A stretch of 64,000 bases of DNA from Beijerinckia sp. 28-YEA-48 (GCF_900104955.1 NZ_FNSI01000001.1:3444001-3508000), one strand, 5' to 3'; positions 28,782 through 36,833 are shown, counted from the first letter of the stretch. Notes: generated by a model from the letters alone, not told the origin. A program made the numbers and translations.

Positions 28782-29900
28782 ATGGCCAAGGACGCAATCG
28801 TATCCGACGATCTCGCCAAGAAATTCGCGACCGAGAAGGATACGCCCTATCTGCGCTGGGTGCGCGAAGAAGGGCTCGATATCATCGGCGCCCATTATGT
28901 CCGCAATCTGCGCACGGTCGAGCTGAAACCCTGGGCGCGGCGTGGCGGCAAAGGCATCTTCATCAATCACGAGGCCTCGCGCACCTCCAACGATTGCTAT
29001 GTCTGTGAGATCGCGCCGGGCAAGAAGCTGGAACCGCAGCGCCAGCTGTTCGAAGAGATGATCCTGGTGCTCGACGGACGCGGCTCGACCAGCGTGTGGA
29101 ACGATGCCGGCAAGAAGATCACCTTCGAGTGGAAGGCCGGCGCTCTCTTCGCCATCCCGCTGAACGCCTGGCATCAGCACTTCAACGGCTCGGGCCAGGA
29201 GCCGGCGCGCTTCGTCTCGGTCACCAATGCGCCGCCGGTGATCAATCTCTATGAAGACATCGATTTCGTCTTCAACACCAAGCATGACTTCAAGAGCCGC
29301 TTCGCCGGCGAGCCTGATTACTTCAGCGCCAAGGGCGAGCAGAAGGGTCTGTTGCTCGAAACCAATTTCGTACCCGATGCGGTGAACCTGCCGCTGATCT
29401 CGGCCAAGGAGCGCGGCGCTGGCGGTGGCCACATCCGTTTCAACATGGCCAAGGGCTCGATGAACAGCCACATCTCGCAATTCCCCATCGGCACCTACAA
29501 GAAAGGCCACTGCCACGGCCCAGGCGCGCATGTGATCATCCTGTCGGGCGAAGGCTATTCGCTGATGTGGCCCGAAGGCGAAGAACCGCGCCGCTACGAT
29601 TGGGAAGTCGGCACCATGATCGTGCCGCCGAACCTGTGGTTCCACCAGCATTTCAACACCGGCACGACGCCGGCGCGCTATCTGGCCTTCAAGCACGAGG
29701 TGGTTTCGATCCGTAACGGCCAGGGCGTGCCCAAGGCTTGGATCAGCCGGCGCATCGGCGGCGATCAGATCGACTATGCCGACGAAACGCCGCTCGTGCG
29801 CGATATGTTCACGCAGGAATTGTCGAAGAACGGCCTGACGCCAAAGATGGACGAGGCCTACAAGACCGAGCTGGAAACGCTGCCGCCAAAGGCCGCTTGA
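28782..29900 (+). CDS. Bicupin protein 2
   Basis: A 372-residue paralogue of the 24342-25580 protein: both have PW.RRGGKG near residue 50, an EE-I-LV--GRG-T-VW strand pair, and FAIP/FSIP-LNAW. In domain 1 the metal His of the other copy is replaced (PQRQLFEE), so domain 1 may have lost metal. Domain 2 keeps KGHCHGPGAH and LWFHQHFNTG, which look like a complete metal site. GGAGAAGGAA directly precedes the ATG. It ends the plus-strand arm EutA copy 2 - ABC ATPase - bicupin 2, and a strong hairpin follows its stop. Likely a metal-dependent dioxygenase, isomerase or decarboxylase acting on the cluster's substrate; not more precise than that. Confidence 0.8.
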   Translation: MAKDAIVSDDLAKKFATEKDTPYLRWVREEGLDIIGAHYVRNLRTVELKPWARRGGKGIFINHEASRTSNDCYVCEIAPGKKLEPQRQLFEEMILVLDGRGSTSVWNDAGKKITFEWKAGALFAIPLNAWHQHFNGSGQEPARFVSVTNAPPVINLYEDIDFVFNTKHDFKSRFAGEPDYFSAKGEQKGLLLETNFVPDAVNLPLISAKERGAGGGHIRFNMAKGSMNSHISQFPIGTYKKGHCHGPGAHVIILSGEGYSLMWPEGEEPRRYDWEVGTMIVPPNLWFHQHFNTGTTPARYLAFKHEVVSIRNGQGVPKAWISRRIGGDQIDYADETPLVRDMFTQELSKNGLTPKMDEAYKTELETLPPKAA

Positions 29901-29923
29901 CGTTAGAGACGACCTGAAACGAG

Positions 29924-29950
29924 AGGGCCCGGTTCACAGAACCGGGCCCT
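29924..29950. terminator. Bidirectional terminator hairpin
   Basis: AGGGCCCGGTT and AACCGGGCCCT form a perfect 11-base stem with a 5-base loop (CACAG) between the convergent ends of bicupin 2 and the Pht5-like gene. A short T stretch follows on the plus side. Confidence 0.85.
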
Positions 29951-29958
29951 TTGCTTAT

Positions 29959-30945
29959 TCAGATCTTGAAGGCTTCCAGCGTTTCTGGTGCGAACAGTTC
30001 TTCCGGCTTCAACAGGCGCGGCGACAGTCCGCATTCATGGTGATAGCGCAGGAAGGTTTCGAGCACTTTGTAGTTGTTGTCGAAACCGTAGGGCCAATAG
30101 TCCTCGCCCATCTCCCGGCGCGCTTCCTCGATGTCATGCGACAGCCAGGGCACCATCGCCTTCAAGGCCGCGGTCTCTTGCAGATCGTGATAGGTGCGGC
30201 GCTGCGCTTCGACGAAGGCCTTGAACAACGATTGGGCGATCCAGCGATTGGCTTCGTAGACCTCGCGGCGGATGGCGACCGTGTGCATGATCGGGAAAAT
30301 CCGGGTCTTGCGGAAATAATCCAGCTCCACCGGACGATAGTCCTCGAACAGGCGCTTGACGTTGACGCCATCATAAGTCGAGGGCTTGCGCGCCGTGTGG
30401 AATGCATCGATCTCGCCATCGCGCAGCATCTGCGCGAGGGTCTTGTCCTCGGCGATCGGCGTCACCTTGATATTGGGCGGCAGGTTGAGCTTGATCTTCT
30501 CGATGCGGCCCGGCTCTTCCTCGCCACCTGTGTGATAGGTGACGCTGTCCATCGGCACGCCATAGTGCTCAGCCAAAATGCCTCTGATCCACACCGGCGC
30601 CGTCATCTGGAATTCCGGCACGCCGATACGCTTGCCGATCAGGTCCTTCGGCTCGCGAATCCCCGACTTGGCGTTGATATAGATCGACGAGTGACGGAAG
30701 AAGCGCGATGGAAAGACCGGGATGGCGACGAAGGGTTTGGGATCGCGGTGGCACGAGACCGTGTAAGACGACAGCGACATTTCCGACACGTCGAATTCAC
30801 GATAGCGCGCCATGCGGAAGAAGGTTTCTTCCACCGGCATATCAAGAAAATTGATGTCGATGCCATCGGGCTGCACCGAACCATCCTGCAGGCCGCGCGT
30901 GCGGTCATAGTTCCAGCAGCCGAGCGTCAGTTTCAATTTCGACAT
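29959..30945 (-). CDS. 4,5-dihydroxyphthalate decarboxylase-like protein
   Basis: A 328-residue protein. The opening KLKLTLGCWNYDRTRGLQDG, the segment FDVSEMSLSSYTV, AIPVFPSRFFRHSSIYIN and KRIGVPEFQMTAPVWIRG match Pht5/4,5-dihydroxyphthalate decarboxylases as I know them; that enzyme turns 4,5-dihydroxyphthalate into protocatechuate. The fold is related to type-2 solute-binding proteins, and no signal peptide is visible, so it is cytoplasmic or, less likely, a binding protein. With the phthalate-dioxygenase-like oxygenase 4 kb away the decarboxylase role is plausible. No dihydrodiol dehydrogenase (Pht4) is in the window. GGGGAGAA precedes the ATG. It reads alone, opposite to bicupin 2. Confidence 0.78.
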   Translation of the reverse strand: MSKLKLTLGCWNYDRTRGLQDGSVQPDGIDINFLDMPVEETFFRMARYREFDVSEMSLSSYTVSCHRDPKPFVAIPVFPSRFFRHSSIYINAKSGIREPKDLIGKRIGVPEFQMTAPVWIRGILAEHYGVPMDSVTYHTGGEEEPGRIEKIKLNLPPNIKVTPIAEDKTLAQMLRDGEIDAFHTARKPSTYDGVNVKRLFEDYRPVELDYFRKTRIFPIMHTVAIRREVYEANRWIAQSLFKAFVEAQRRTYHDLQETAALKAMVPWLSHDIEEARREMGEDYWPYGFDNNYKVLETFLRYHHECGLSPRLLKPEELFAPETLEAFKI

Positions 30946-30975
30946 TATTGTTCTCCCCGACGATTGAAAATCCTG

Positions 30976-31128
30976 GGTGTCATCCCCGACAGCCGCGCAG
31001 CGGCTGAGCGGGGATCCAGAAGCAAGTGGTGGAATGCTGATAGAAATTGTGGCGCGCGGTCATGATGCAAAATTTTACCGCTCGCCCCTGGATTCCCGCT
31101 CGCGCCTTCGGCGCGTCGGGAATGACAC
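30976..31128. repeat. Composite palindromic repeat, copy 2
   Basis: Left arm GGTGTCATCCCCGACAGCCG..., right arm ...CTGGATTCCCGCTCGCGCC.TCGGGAATGACAC, with a diverged centre that still carries TTTTACCGCTCGCCCCTGG. It lies between the 3' end of the reductase gene and the start of the Pht5-like gene. Confidence 0.8.
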
Positions 31129-31148
31129 GGAGCGTTTTTCGAATTCGA

Positions 31149-32153
31149 TCAATAGAACTGATCGAAATGAAGCTGTCTCACAGGCACTTTCGCCTTGATG
31201 AGCATTTTCATCACCGCCTGCGACATGGCCGGCGGGCCGGCGAAATAGACCTCGAAATTGGCCAGGTCCTCGCCAAACAGCGTTTCGGCAATATCGTGCA
31301 CGAAGCCGGTGTGGCCGCTCCAGCCTTCGGCGCCTTCCGGCATGGAGATCGCCGGATGGTAATGAATGCGCGAGCCATAGCCGTCGAGCACGCCGAGGAT
31401 GCCCTCGCCGCAAATGTCCTTGGGGGTGCGACCGCCATAGATGAATTGCACGTTGCGGCCCTGCAAAGCAGCACTTGCCGCAGCACCTCGGGCGATCGAA
31501 ATCATCGGCGACAGACCAGAACCACCAGCGAGGCAAAGAATGTCGCGCGGCGCGTCTTCGCGCAGGTAAGCCATGCCATAGGGACCGTCGATGGTGATCG
31601 TGTCGCCGATCTTCACCTTCTCGAACAGATTGGTTGTCGCCTCACCACCCGGCACGAGCTTGATCTGGAAATGCCACTCGTCACCCAGGTTGGTGACGTT
31701 GCTCATCGAATAGGCACGGGCACCTTCGACACCGGGCAAGCCGAGCAGCGCATATTGGCCAGGAAGAAACAGATTGGATTGCTTCAGGTTGAAGCGGAAT
31801 TCTCTGATGTCGTGGGTCAGATCATCGATGCCCGCCAGAACCGCTTCGGTTTTGCGCGGCAAATGCTGGCTTTTGTAATGATCGCGCAGATTGACCTTGA
31901 TGGTGCAATCGCCTTTCGGTTGCGCCTGGCAACCGAGAAAACGGTTCCGCGCAATGTCGCGTTCGTTGAGGCCCGGCGGATTGGCGCGCAGGTGCTCAAC
32001 CTCACCCGCCAGCAGCTCAAACCGGCAATTACCACAGGAGCCGACATTACATTCGTAGGGAAAGCCTAGTCCTTCGCGCAGGGCGGCACGAGCCAAGGTG
32101 TCATTTTCGCAAACATATTCGATATTCGCATTGCTGATCGTTATCTTGGGCAT
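31149..32153 (-). CDS. Oxygenase reductase: 2Fe-2S ferredoxin fused to FAD/NAD(P)H domain
   Basis: A 334-residue protein. Residues 1-90 are a plant-type ferredoxin with cysteines in PYECNVGSCGNCRFELL and FLGCQA. Residues 95-195 bind FAD (ARAYSMSN is the RxYS motif), and residues 200-330 bind NAD(P)H (LAGGSGLSPMISIAR, VYFAGPPAM). This layout is that of reductases feeding aromatic-ring oxygenases, such as those of benzoate dioxygenase. It is the last gene of the minus-strand operon ferredoxin - GTPase - IclR regulator - reductase, so it should pass electrons from NAD(P)H to the Rieske ferredoxin and on to the divergent oxygenase. Confidence 0.9.
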   Translation of the reverse strand: MPKITISNANIEYVCENDTLARAALREGLGFPYECNVGSCGNCRFELLAGEVEHLRANPPGLNERDIARNRFLGCQAQPKGDCTIKVNLRDHYKSQHLPRKTEAVLAGIDDLTHDIREFRFNLKQSNLFLPGQYALLGLPGVEGARAYSMSNVTNLGDEWHFQIKLVPGGEATTNLFEKVKIGDTITIDGPYGMAYLREDAPRDILCLAGGSGLSPMISIARGAAASAALQGRNVQFIYGGRTPKDICGEGILGVLDGYGSRIHYHPAISMPEGAEGWSGHTGFVHDIAETLFGEDLANFEVYFAGPPAMSQAVMKMLIKAKVPVRQLHFDQFY

Positions 32154-32187
32154 GTACCCCCCATATCCTTTTTATCAGTAGGCCGCA

Positions 32188-33033
32188 TTAATAAGCCGCT
32201 GGGGCCTTGTATCCCAGGCGCGACGAAATCGTGTGCGCCGTATCTAGCAGAAGCGGCAGAAAGCGCGCCAGCACTTCATCATCCATGCGCTGGCGCGGCC
32301 CGGCGATGCCAACAGCAGCGACGACACGGCTCTCAGCATCCCTGATGGGGGCCGCCAGCGAGCGCATTCCCGGTTCACATTGTTCGTCCTCGACCGCATA
32401 GCCGATCCGCCGGATCTCGGCCAGCGCCGCGCGCAGATGCGTTGGATCGACGTCGGTCTGTGGCGTCCGCTGCGTCAGGCCGCCAGCGACGATCGCCTCG
32501 ACCTTGGGTTCCGACATAAAGGCCAGCATGGCCCGCCCTTCCGAGGCGCAGAAGGCCGGCTTGCGCTCGCCCAGATTGGCCCGCATGCGGATCGCCTGGC
32601 TGCTCTCCAGATCGTAAACATAGATAATCTCGGCCCCATCCAGCAAAGCCAGGTGGACGGTTTCGTTGGTGGCTTCGCGCAAAGCGAAAATATGCTGCCG
32701 CGCCTCGGTCGACACATTCATGCGCTGGCGCACCAGCGCGCCGAGCCCAAACAGCGCGATGCCGAGACGGTACTTCTCGTTCTCGCTGTTTTGCTCCAGC
32801 ATGCCTTCCGCCACCAGCGTCGAGGCCAACCGATAGACCGTGCTCTTGGCGACACCGAGCTTGCGCGACAGGGCCGTGACGCCGATTTCGGATTCGCCTT
32901 CCGAGAAGGCCTTCAACAACCGCATCGACATGGCGACCGACGACAGCCGTTGCGGTTCGCGGCGCGCGGCTTTTGTCGACGAGGATTGCGACGCGTCGTC
33001 GATACGAACATCAGTCACACGAACGTCAGTCAT
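32188..33033 (-). CDS. IclR-family transcriptional regulator
   Basis: About 281 residues from the ATG at 33033. That start overlaps the stop of the CobW gene by eight bases (ATGACTGA), which supports it over the open reading from 33132. A helix-turn-helix at about 45-90 (IGVTALSRKLGVAKSTVYRL) is followed by the IclR effector domain (HLALLDGAEIIYVYDLES, ending GIAGPRQRM). IclR regulators respond to aromatic acids and related metabolites. It lies inside the operon it may control; a likely operator is the ACGGAAC-GCT-GTTCCGT palindrome at 34528-34544 between ferredoxin and oxygenase. Confidence 0.9.
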   Translation of the reverse strand: MTDVRVTDVRIDDASQSSSTKAARREPQRLSSVAMSMRLLKAFSEGESEIGVTALSRKLGVAKSTVYRLASTLVAEGMLEQNSENEKYRLGIALFGLGALVRQRMNVSTEARQHIFALREATNETVHLALLDGAEIIYVYDLESSQAIRMRANLGERKPAFCASEGRAMLAFMSEPKVEAIVAGGLTQRTPQTDVDPTHLRAALAEIRRIGYAVEDEQCEPGMRSLAAPIRDAESRVVAAVGIAGPRQRMDDEVLARFLPLLLDTAHTISSRLGYKAPAAY

Positions 33034-34072
33034 GGGCGCGCACTCCGATGGCGTTTTCGGTGACGACCGCGGTAAGGCCGAGACGGGCGAGAAAGTCAGT
33101 GGCGATGGCGCTGGCCGGCGCGCCTTGCGCAATGAATGTCATGCCCACCGGGCGATCGTCGGTTCGAGCGCCCAAGGCTGAACGCGCGATGGCCTCGCCC
33201 GGCATGGTTTGAAGGATTTCGATTGCGCCCTCGGCGCCGCTGCGGGCTGTTCCCTTGACGCGCAGGATCGCGGCCTCGTGGCGGGCAAGCGTCGCCTGCA
33301 GGGCATCGGCCAGCGCTTCATAGGCGATCGGCCCGAATAGCGGCGCGAAGGCGCTCGTCACATCGTTCGAATGATGCGCGTGATCGTGGTGATCATGATC
33401 GTGATGTCCATCGTGGCAGGCCGGCGTGCAAACGTGGCCGTGCGCCAGAGCATTCCCGAGAGCGGCGACGATGGCGGCTGCCGGCGCAGAAGCGCCACCC
33501 GAAGCCAGGATCGCAGCTTGCGGCCGCACGGATCGGATTGCCGCGCGGGCGCGCTCCATCTCCTGGACGGTCGCAATATCGGTTTTGGTCAGCACAATGG
33601 CGCCGGCATGCGCCAGCTGACTCTCGCATTCGGGATGGCGCAACAGCTGCGCGGGGCCACGGCGGGCATCGAATGTGGTGACGACGCCGGCGACATCATA
33701 ACGCTCGGCGATCAGAGCGTGGCTTTGCAGGGATGCAATGATCGGCTGTGGATCGGCGATGCCGGTGGTTTCGATCAACACCCACGAAAAGGGCGCAATC
33801 TCGCGATGCAGGCGCTGCCAGAACAGCCGTTCGAGCGTCGCATTGAGATCTTCACTCGCCGCGCAACAGGCGCAGCCGTTTTCCAGCAGCAGCGGCGCAT
33901 CGCTCGATGTCTCGACCAGCCGATCGTCGAGCCCGACTTCACCCAGCTCGTTGACGATCACCATGGCGCCTGAAAATTCCGGCGCCCGCAGCCATTGCGC
34001 CAGCAGACTGGTTTTGCCGCTGCCGAGGAAGCCGGTGAGGATGAGGATTGGAACCTTTATGCGCTGCGCCAT
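33026..34072 (-). CDS. CobW/COG0523-family GTPase with His-rich linker
   Basis: A 348-residue protein of the G3E class. The P-loop is GFLGSGKTSL near residue 16, the metal-binding motif is ENGCACCAA near residue 66, and the family glutamate region IVNELGEVGLDD precedes it. Between the GTPase and the C-terminal CobW domain lies a linker with 11 His and two Cys (HVCTPACHDGHHDHDHHDH). These proteins move Zn, Co or Fe to client metalloproteins. Its place inside an operon for a Rieske oxygenase system suggests an iron- or cobalt-related job for the enzymes coded around it, but COG0523 proteins are also tied to zinc limitation. GGAGCGGCG precedes the ATG. Confidence 0.9.
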   Translation of the reverse strand: MAQRIKVPILILTGFLGSGKTSLLAQWLRAPEFSGAMVIVNELGEVGLDDRLVETSSDAPLLLENGCACCAASEDLNATLERLFWQRLHREIAPFSWVLIETTGIADPQPIIASLQSHALIAERYDVAGVVTTFDARRGPAQLLRHPECESQLAHAGAIVLTKTDIATVQEMERARAAIRSVRPQAAILASGGASAPAAAIVAALGNALAHGHVCTPACHDGHHDHDHHDHAHHSNDVTSAFAPLFGPIAYEALADALQATLARHEAAILRVKGTARSGAEGAIEILQTMPGEAIARSALGARTDDRPVGMTFIAQGAPASAIATDFLARLGLTAVVTENAIGVRAHD

Positions 34073-34101
34073 CGCCGCTCCAGCTCTGGTTCAGGATGAG
34101 C

Positions 34102-34146
34102 GCGGGATTTTTGCGAAAAACCGGTGCCCACTTTTTCGCATCCCGC
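34102..34146. repeat. Hairpin between ferredoxin and GTPase genes
   Basis: TGCGAAAAA (34112-34120) pairs with TTTTTCGCA (34132-34140); outside, GCGGGA pairs with TCCCGC at 34141-34146 with a TTTT bulge. It lies in the 83-base space inside the operon and may set the relative expression of the two genes. Confidence 0.6.
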
Positions 34147-34155
34147 TTTGGAGGT

Positions 34156-34461
34156 TCAAACTTCGATGTAAACCGTGTCGCCGTCGATCGCGGTCGGATA
34201 GGTCTTAACGGGGATCATGCAGGGCGGTTCGACGACTTCACCGGTCTTGATGTTGAAGACGCCGTTGTGAAAGTCGCATTCGACCGTGTCGCCGATGATC
34301 GGCCCTTCCGACAACGACCCCGGCCCATGCGTGCAGGTGTCGTCGGTCACGTAGAAAGCACCGTTCAAATTGAACACCGCCAGCAACAGATCGCCATTCT
34401 CGACCCGGAGCGCCGTGCCCTCATCGACATCGGAGGTTTTGCACACATCGACTCTCGCCAT
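34156..34461 (-). CDS. Rieske-type ferredoxin
   Basis: A 101-residue protein with a full Rieske motif: CTHGPGSL near residue 43 and CDFHNG near 62 (C-x-H ... C-x2-H), carrying a [2Fe-2S] cluster with two Cys and two His ligands. It matches the small ferredoxins of naphthalene or biphenyl dioxygenases and should shuttle electrons from the reductase at 31149-32153 to the oxygenase at 34664-35950. It is the first gene of the minus-strand operon, so its promoter lies in the 34462-34663 divergent region. Confidence 0.93.
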   Translation of the reverse strand: MARVDVCKTSDVDEGTALRVENGDLLLAVFNLNGAFYVTDDTCTHGPGSLSEGPIIGDTVECDFHNGVFNIKTGEVVEPPCMIPVKTYPTAIDGDTVYIEV

Positions 34462-34527
34462 TGCTCCCGACTTTCCTCTCTCGTTATTGACCTTATGACC
34501 ATAGCAGTGCTATTGATCGCCCTCATA

Positions 34528-34544
34528 ACGGAACGCTGTTCCGT
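34528..34544. promoter_or_regulatory. Putative IclR operator
   Basis: ACGGAAC-GCT-GTTCCGT is a perfect 7-base inverted repeat with a 3-base spacer, in the divergent promoter region of the ferredoxin operon and the oxygenase gene. IclR-family sites are often GGAAC/GTTCC-type palindromes of this size. I saw no second copy in the cluster. Confidence 0.55.
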
Positions 34545-34663
34545 ATAAGAGAACACACCTAAGTAACAGGCCCCGGCACCCCGGTCAACCGACAAATTTG
34601 CTAGAATGGGCCACGCTCAACCGCCCAAGGCGGATCAAAAGAAACAGCTTGGAGGACGCTAAC

Positions 34664-35950
34664 GTGCTGAAAAAAGAACAAAATGACTACCTCTGCCAAA
34701 CCGGGCCAGGCACGCCCATGGGCAATTTCTTCCGCTGCTATTGGCAGCCGGCCCTGTTGAGCGAGGAGCTGCCGGAGCCCGATTGCCCGCCCGTCCGCGT
34801 CAAATTGCTGGGTGAACGCCTGCTCGCTTTCCGCGACAGCGAGGGCAGGCTTGGCCTGATCGACGAGTTCTGCGCCCATCGCGGCGTCTCGCTGTGGTTT
34901 GGCCGTAACGAAGAGTGCGGCCTGCGCTGCCCCTATCACGGCTGGAAGTATGACGTGAACGGCCAGTGCACCGAGGTCCCCTCGGAGCCGGCCGAATCCG
35001 GCTATGCCAAGAAGATCAAGCTGAAGTCCTATCCCTTGATCGAACAGGGCGGCGTGTTGTGGACCTATATGGGCCCGCCGGAAGCGCAGCCGCCGCTGCC
35101 GGAATATGAATTCTCGACCGTGCCGCTGAACCAGACGTTCATGACCAAGCGTATCCAGGAGTGCAACTGGCTACAGGCGATGGAAGGCGGCATCGATTCC
35201 AGCCACGTCTCCTTCCTGCATCGCGGCGATCTGCACAACGATCCGCTGTTCAAGGGCGCCGGCGGCAACAAATACAATATGCAGGACCTGTCGCCGGTCT
35301 TTGAAGTGGTGGAGAGCGATGGCGGCCTGCTCATCGGCGCTCGCCGCAATGCCGAGGACGATCAATATTACTGGCGCATCACGCCTTGGGTGATGCCCAA
35401 TTACTCCGGCGTGCCGCCGCGCGGCGACCATCCGATGCATGGGCATTTCTGGGTGCCGATCGACGACGAGACGTGCTGGGCCTGGTCTTACGACTATCAT
35501 CCGACCCGCGCGCTCACCGATGCTGAAGTCGCGGCGATGAAAGACGGCAAGGGCGTGCATGTGAAATACATCCCGGGCACCTATCGCCCGCTCGCCAACA
35601 AGGACAACGACTATCTGATGGACCGCGCCGGCCAGAAGGCCGGCCGCACCTTCAGCGGCGTCGAGGGCATCGGCATCCAGGATGCGTCGTTGCAGGAAAG
35701 CATGGGGCCGATCTGCGATCGCACCAAGGAAAACCTGGTCGGCACCGACAACGGCATCATCATGGCCCGTCATCGTCTGTTGCGCGCCTCGCGCGCATTC
35801 AACGAAAAGGGCATCGCACCGCCGGGCGTCAATCCGGAGCATCACAAGGTGCGGCAGGCGGCGCTGCTGTTGAAGCGTGACGTCCAATATAAGGACGGCG
35901 CCAAGGAAGCGTTGAAAGCCAAGAAGGGCGTGCGCCAGACCTCGGTCTGA
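34664..35950 (+). CDS. Rieske non-heme iron oxygenase, phthalate 4,5-dioxygenase-like
   Basis: About 428 residues from GTG 34664 (GGAGG eight bases upstream; the frame is open to 34598). The Rieske centre is CAHRGVSLWFGR...CPYHGWKYD, and the mononuclear iron ligands are Asp-His-His in DSSHVSFLH. The opening ending in PMGNFFRCYWQPALL is that of phthalate 4,5-dioxygenase-type (class IA) oxygenases, which add O2 to, or demethylate, aromatic acids. Class IA enzymes normally take electrons from one reductase without a ferredoxin; here a Rieske ferredoxin and a reductase are encoded divergently, and a class IA reductase lies at 62064-63023. The substrate is not shown. Confidence 0.9.
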   Translation: MLKKEQNDYLCQTGPGTPMGNFFRCYWQPALLSEELPEPDCPPVRVKLLGERLLAFRDSEGRLGLIDEFCAHRGVSLWFGRNEECGLRCPYHGWKYDVNGQCTEVPSEPAESGYAKKIKLKSYPLIEQGGVLWTYMGPPEAQPPLPEYEFSTVPLNQTFMTKRIQECNWLQAMEGGIDSSHVSFLHRGDLHNDPLFKGAGGNKYNMQDLSPVFEVVESDGGLLIGARRNAEDDQYYWRITPWVMPNYSGVPPRGDHPMHGHFWVPIDDETCWAWSYDYHPTRALTDAEVAAMKDGKGVHVKYIPGTYRPLANKDNDYLMDRAGQKAGRTFSGVEGIGIQDASLQESMGPICDRTKENLVGTDNGIIMARHRLLRASRAFNEKGIAPPGVNPEHHKVRQAALLLKRDVQYKDGAKEALKAKKGVRQTSV

Positions 35951-35983
35951 CGCAACGCTAGAGGCGCAGTAGCGGAGACAGCC

Positions 35984-36499
35984 ATGCAAAGCGAATCGGC
36001 CAAGATGACGACCGCGCACGAGGCCGGTTACCGCGTGCAATATGCCAACTCGAAACCGAGGGCGGCGAAAGTCATCGCCCTCGATCCAGCCAGCGCTGAA
36101 ATCGTCGAAGAGATTTCAAAAAAGCAGTGGAATGGCGCGGCCTTCTTTACCTCTCTCGCCTTCACGGCGGAGGGGAGCCCTGGTGCCGGCGGCGGCGATC
36201 TAAAAGCCTGGCTGAAAGATCTCGCCGGCCGCACCATGGATCTGGTCGCTGAAGTCGAGCACAGCGATTTCGTCGTGGTGATCACCACGACGGGCGCCGA
36301 TGCCCGCGCCGTTTCAGTGATCGCCGATGCCTGCGCCTTGTTCAACAAGTCGCTGGTCGGGCTGATCGTGCCAGGCCACGACGACAGCGATGCGGCGACG
36401 ACGGAATCGATGAAATATCTGCGGCCCTATACGCGCATGCTCGTCATCGCCAGCGGCACCGACTATATCGAGGCCATGCTGACGGCGCTGCGGGCGTAG
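35984..36499 (+). CDS. Conserved-looking protein of unknown function
   Basis: A 171-residue protein that I do not recognise. It is 33 bases after the oxygenase on the same strand, with a GGAG before the ATG, so it is probably co-transcribed. The sequence alternates beta strands and helices (FVVVITTTGADARAV, SLVGLIVPG, MLVIASGTDYIEAM), like a Rossmann-type alpha/beta domain, with no P-loop, metal motif or signal peptide. The Gly-rich stretch GSPGAGGGDLKAW might be a nucleotide-binding loop. A role with the oxygenase is inferred from position only. Confidence 0.7.
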   Translation: MQSESAKMTTAHEAGYRVQYANSKPRAAKVIALDPASAEIVEEISKKQWNGAAFFTSLAFTAEGSPGAGGGDLKAWLKDLAGRTMDLVAEVEHSDFVVVITTTGADARAVSVIADACALFNKSLVGLIVPGHDDSDAATTESMKYLRPYTRMLVIASGTDYIEAMLTALRA

Positions 36500-36507
36500 A
36501 AGGCTCC

Positions 36508-36551
36508 GTGTCATTCCCGACGTCCGCGAAGTGGCTACGCGGGATGACACC
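36508..36551. repeat. Half unit of the palindromic repeat
   Basis: GTGTCATTCCCGACG...CGCGGGATGACACC, one imperfect arm without its partner, just after the gene ending at 36499. The gap 36500-36833 holds this and copy 3, and no gene. Confidence 0.7.
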
Positions 36552-36607
36552 AGGGCTTCAGCGCGTTCTTTCAGCCGCGTTTTGATGGGCGATTGATCCC
36601 CCACCTG

Positions 36608-36769
36608 GGTGTCATCCCGGACGCCTGCAAAGCAGGCGATCCGGGATCCAGGGCCGCGTGACGCGTGTTGCCCGTTGCCATGCGTTGAAGCACACGACAT
36701 TGCTGTGATTGAAGGCTTTACCGCTCGCCCCTGGTTCCCGGATCACGCTGCGCGTGTCCGGGATGACAC
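36608..36769. repeat. Composite palindromic repeat, copy 3
   Basis: A full unit: left arm GGTGTCATCCCGGACGCCTG..., centre GCGTGACGCGTGTTGCC...GATTGAAGGCTTTACCGC, right arm CTGGTTCCCGGATCACGC...GTCCGGGATGACAC. The centre is in the same orientation as in copy 4 and inverted relative to copy 1. Confidence 0.85.
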
Positions 36770-36833
36770 GAAGGCTTCGGCGTATTCTGTCAGCCGCAAT
36801 GGCCTCTGTTTCGCAAAGCCCGGATATGTATAG

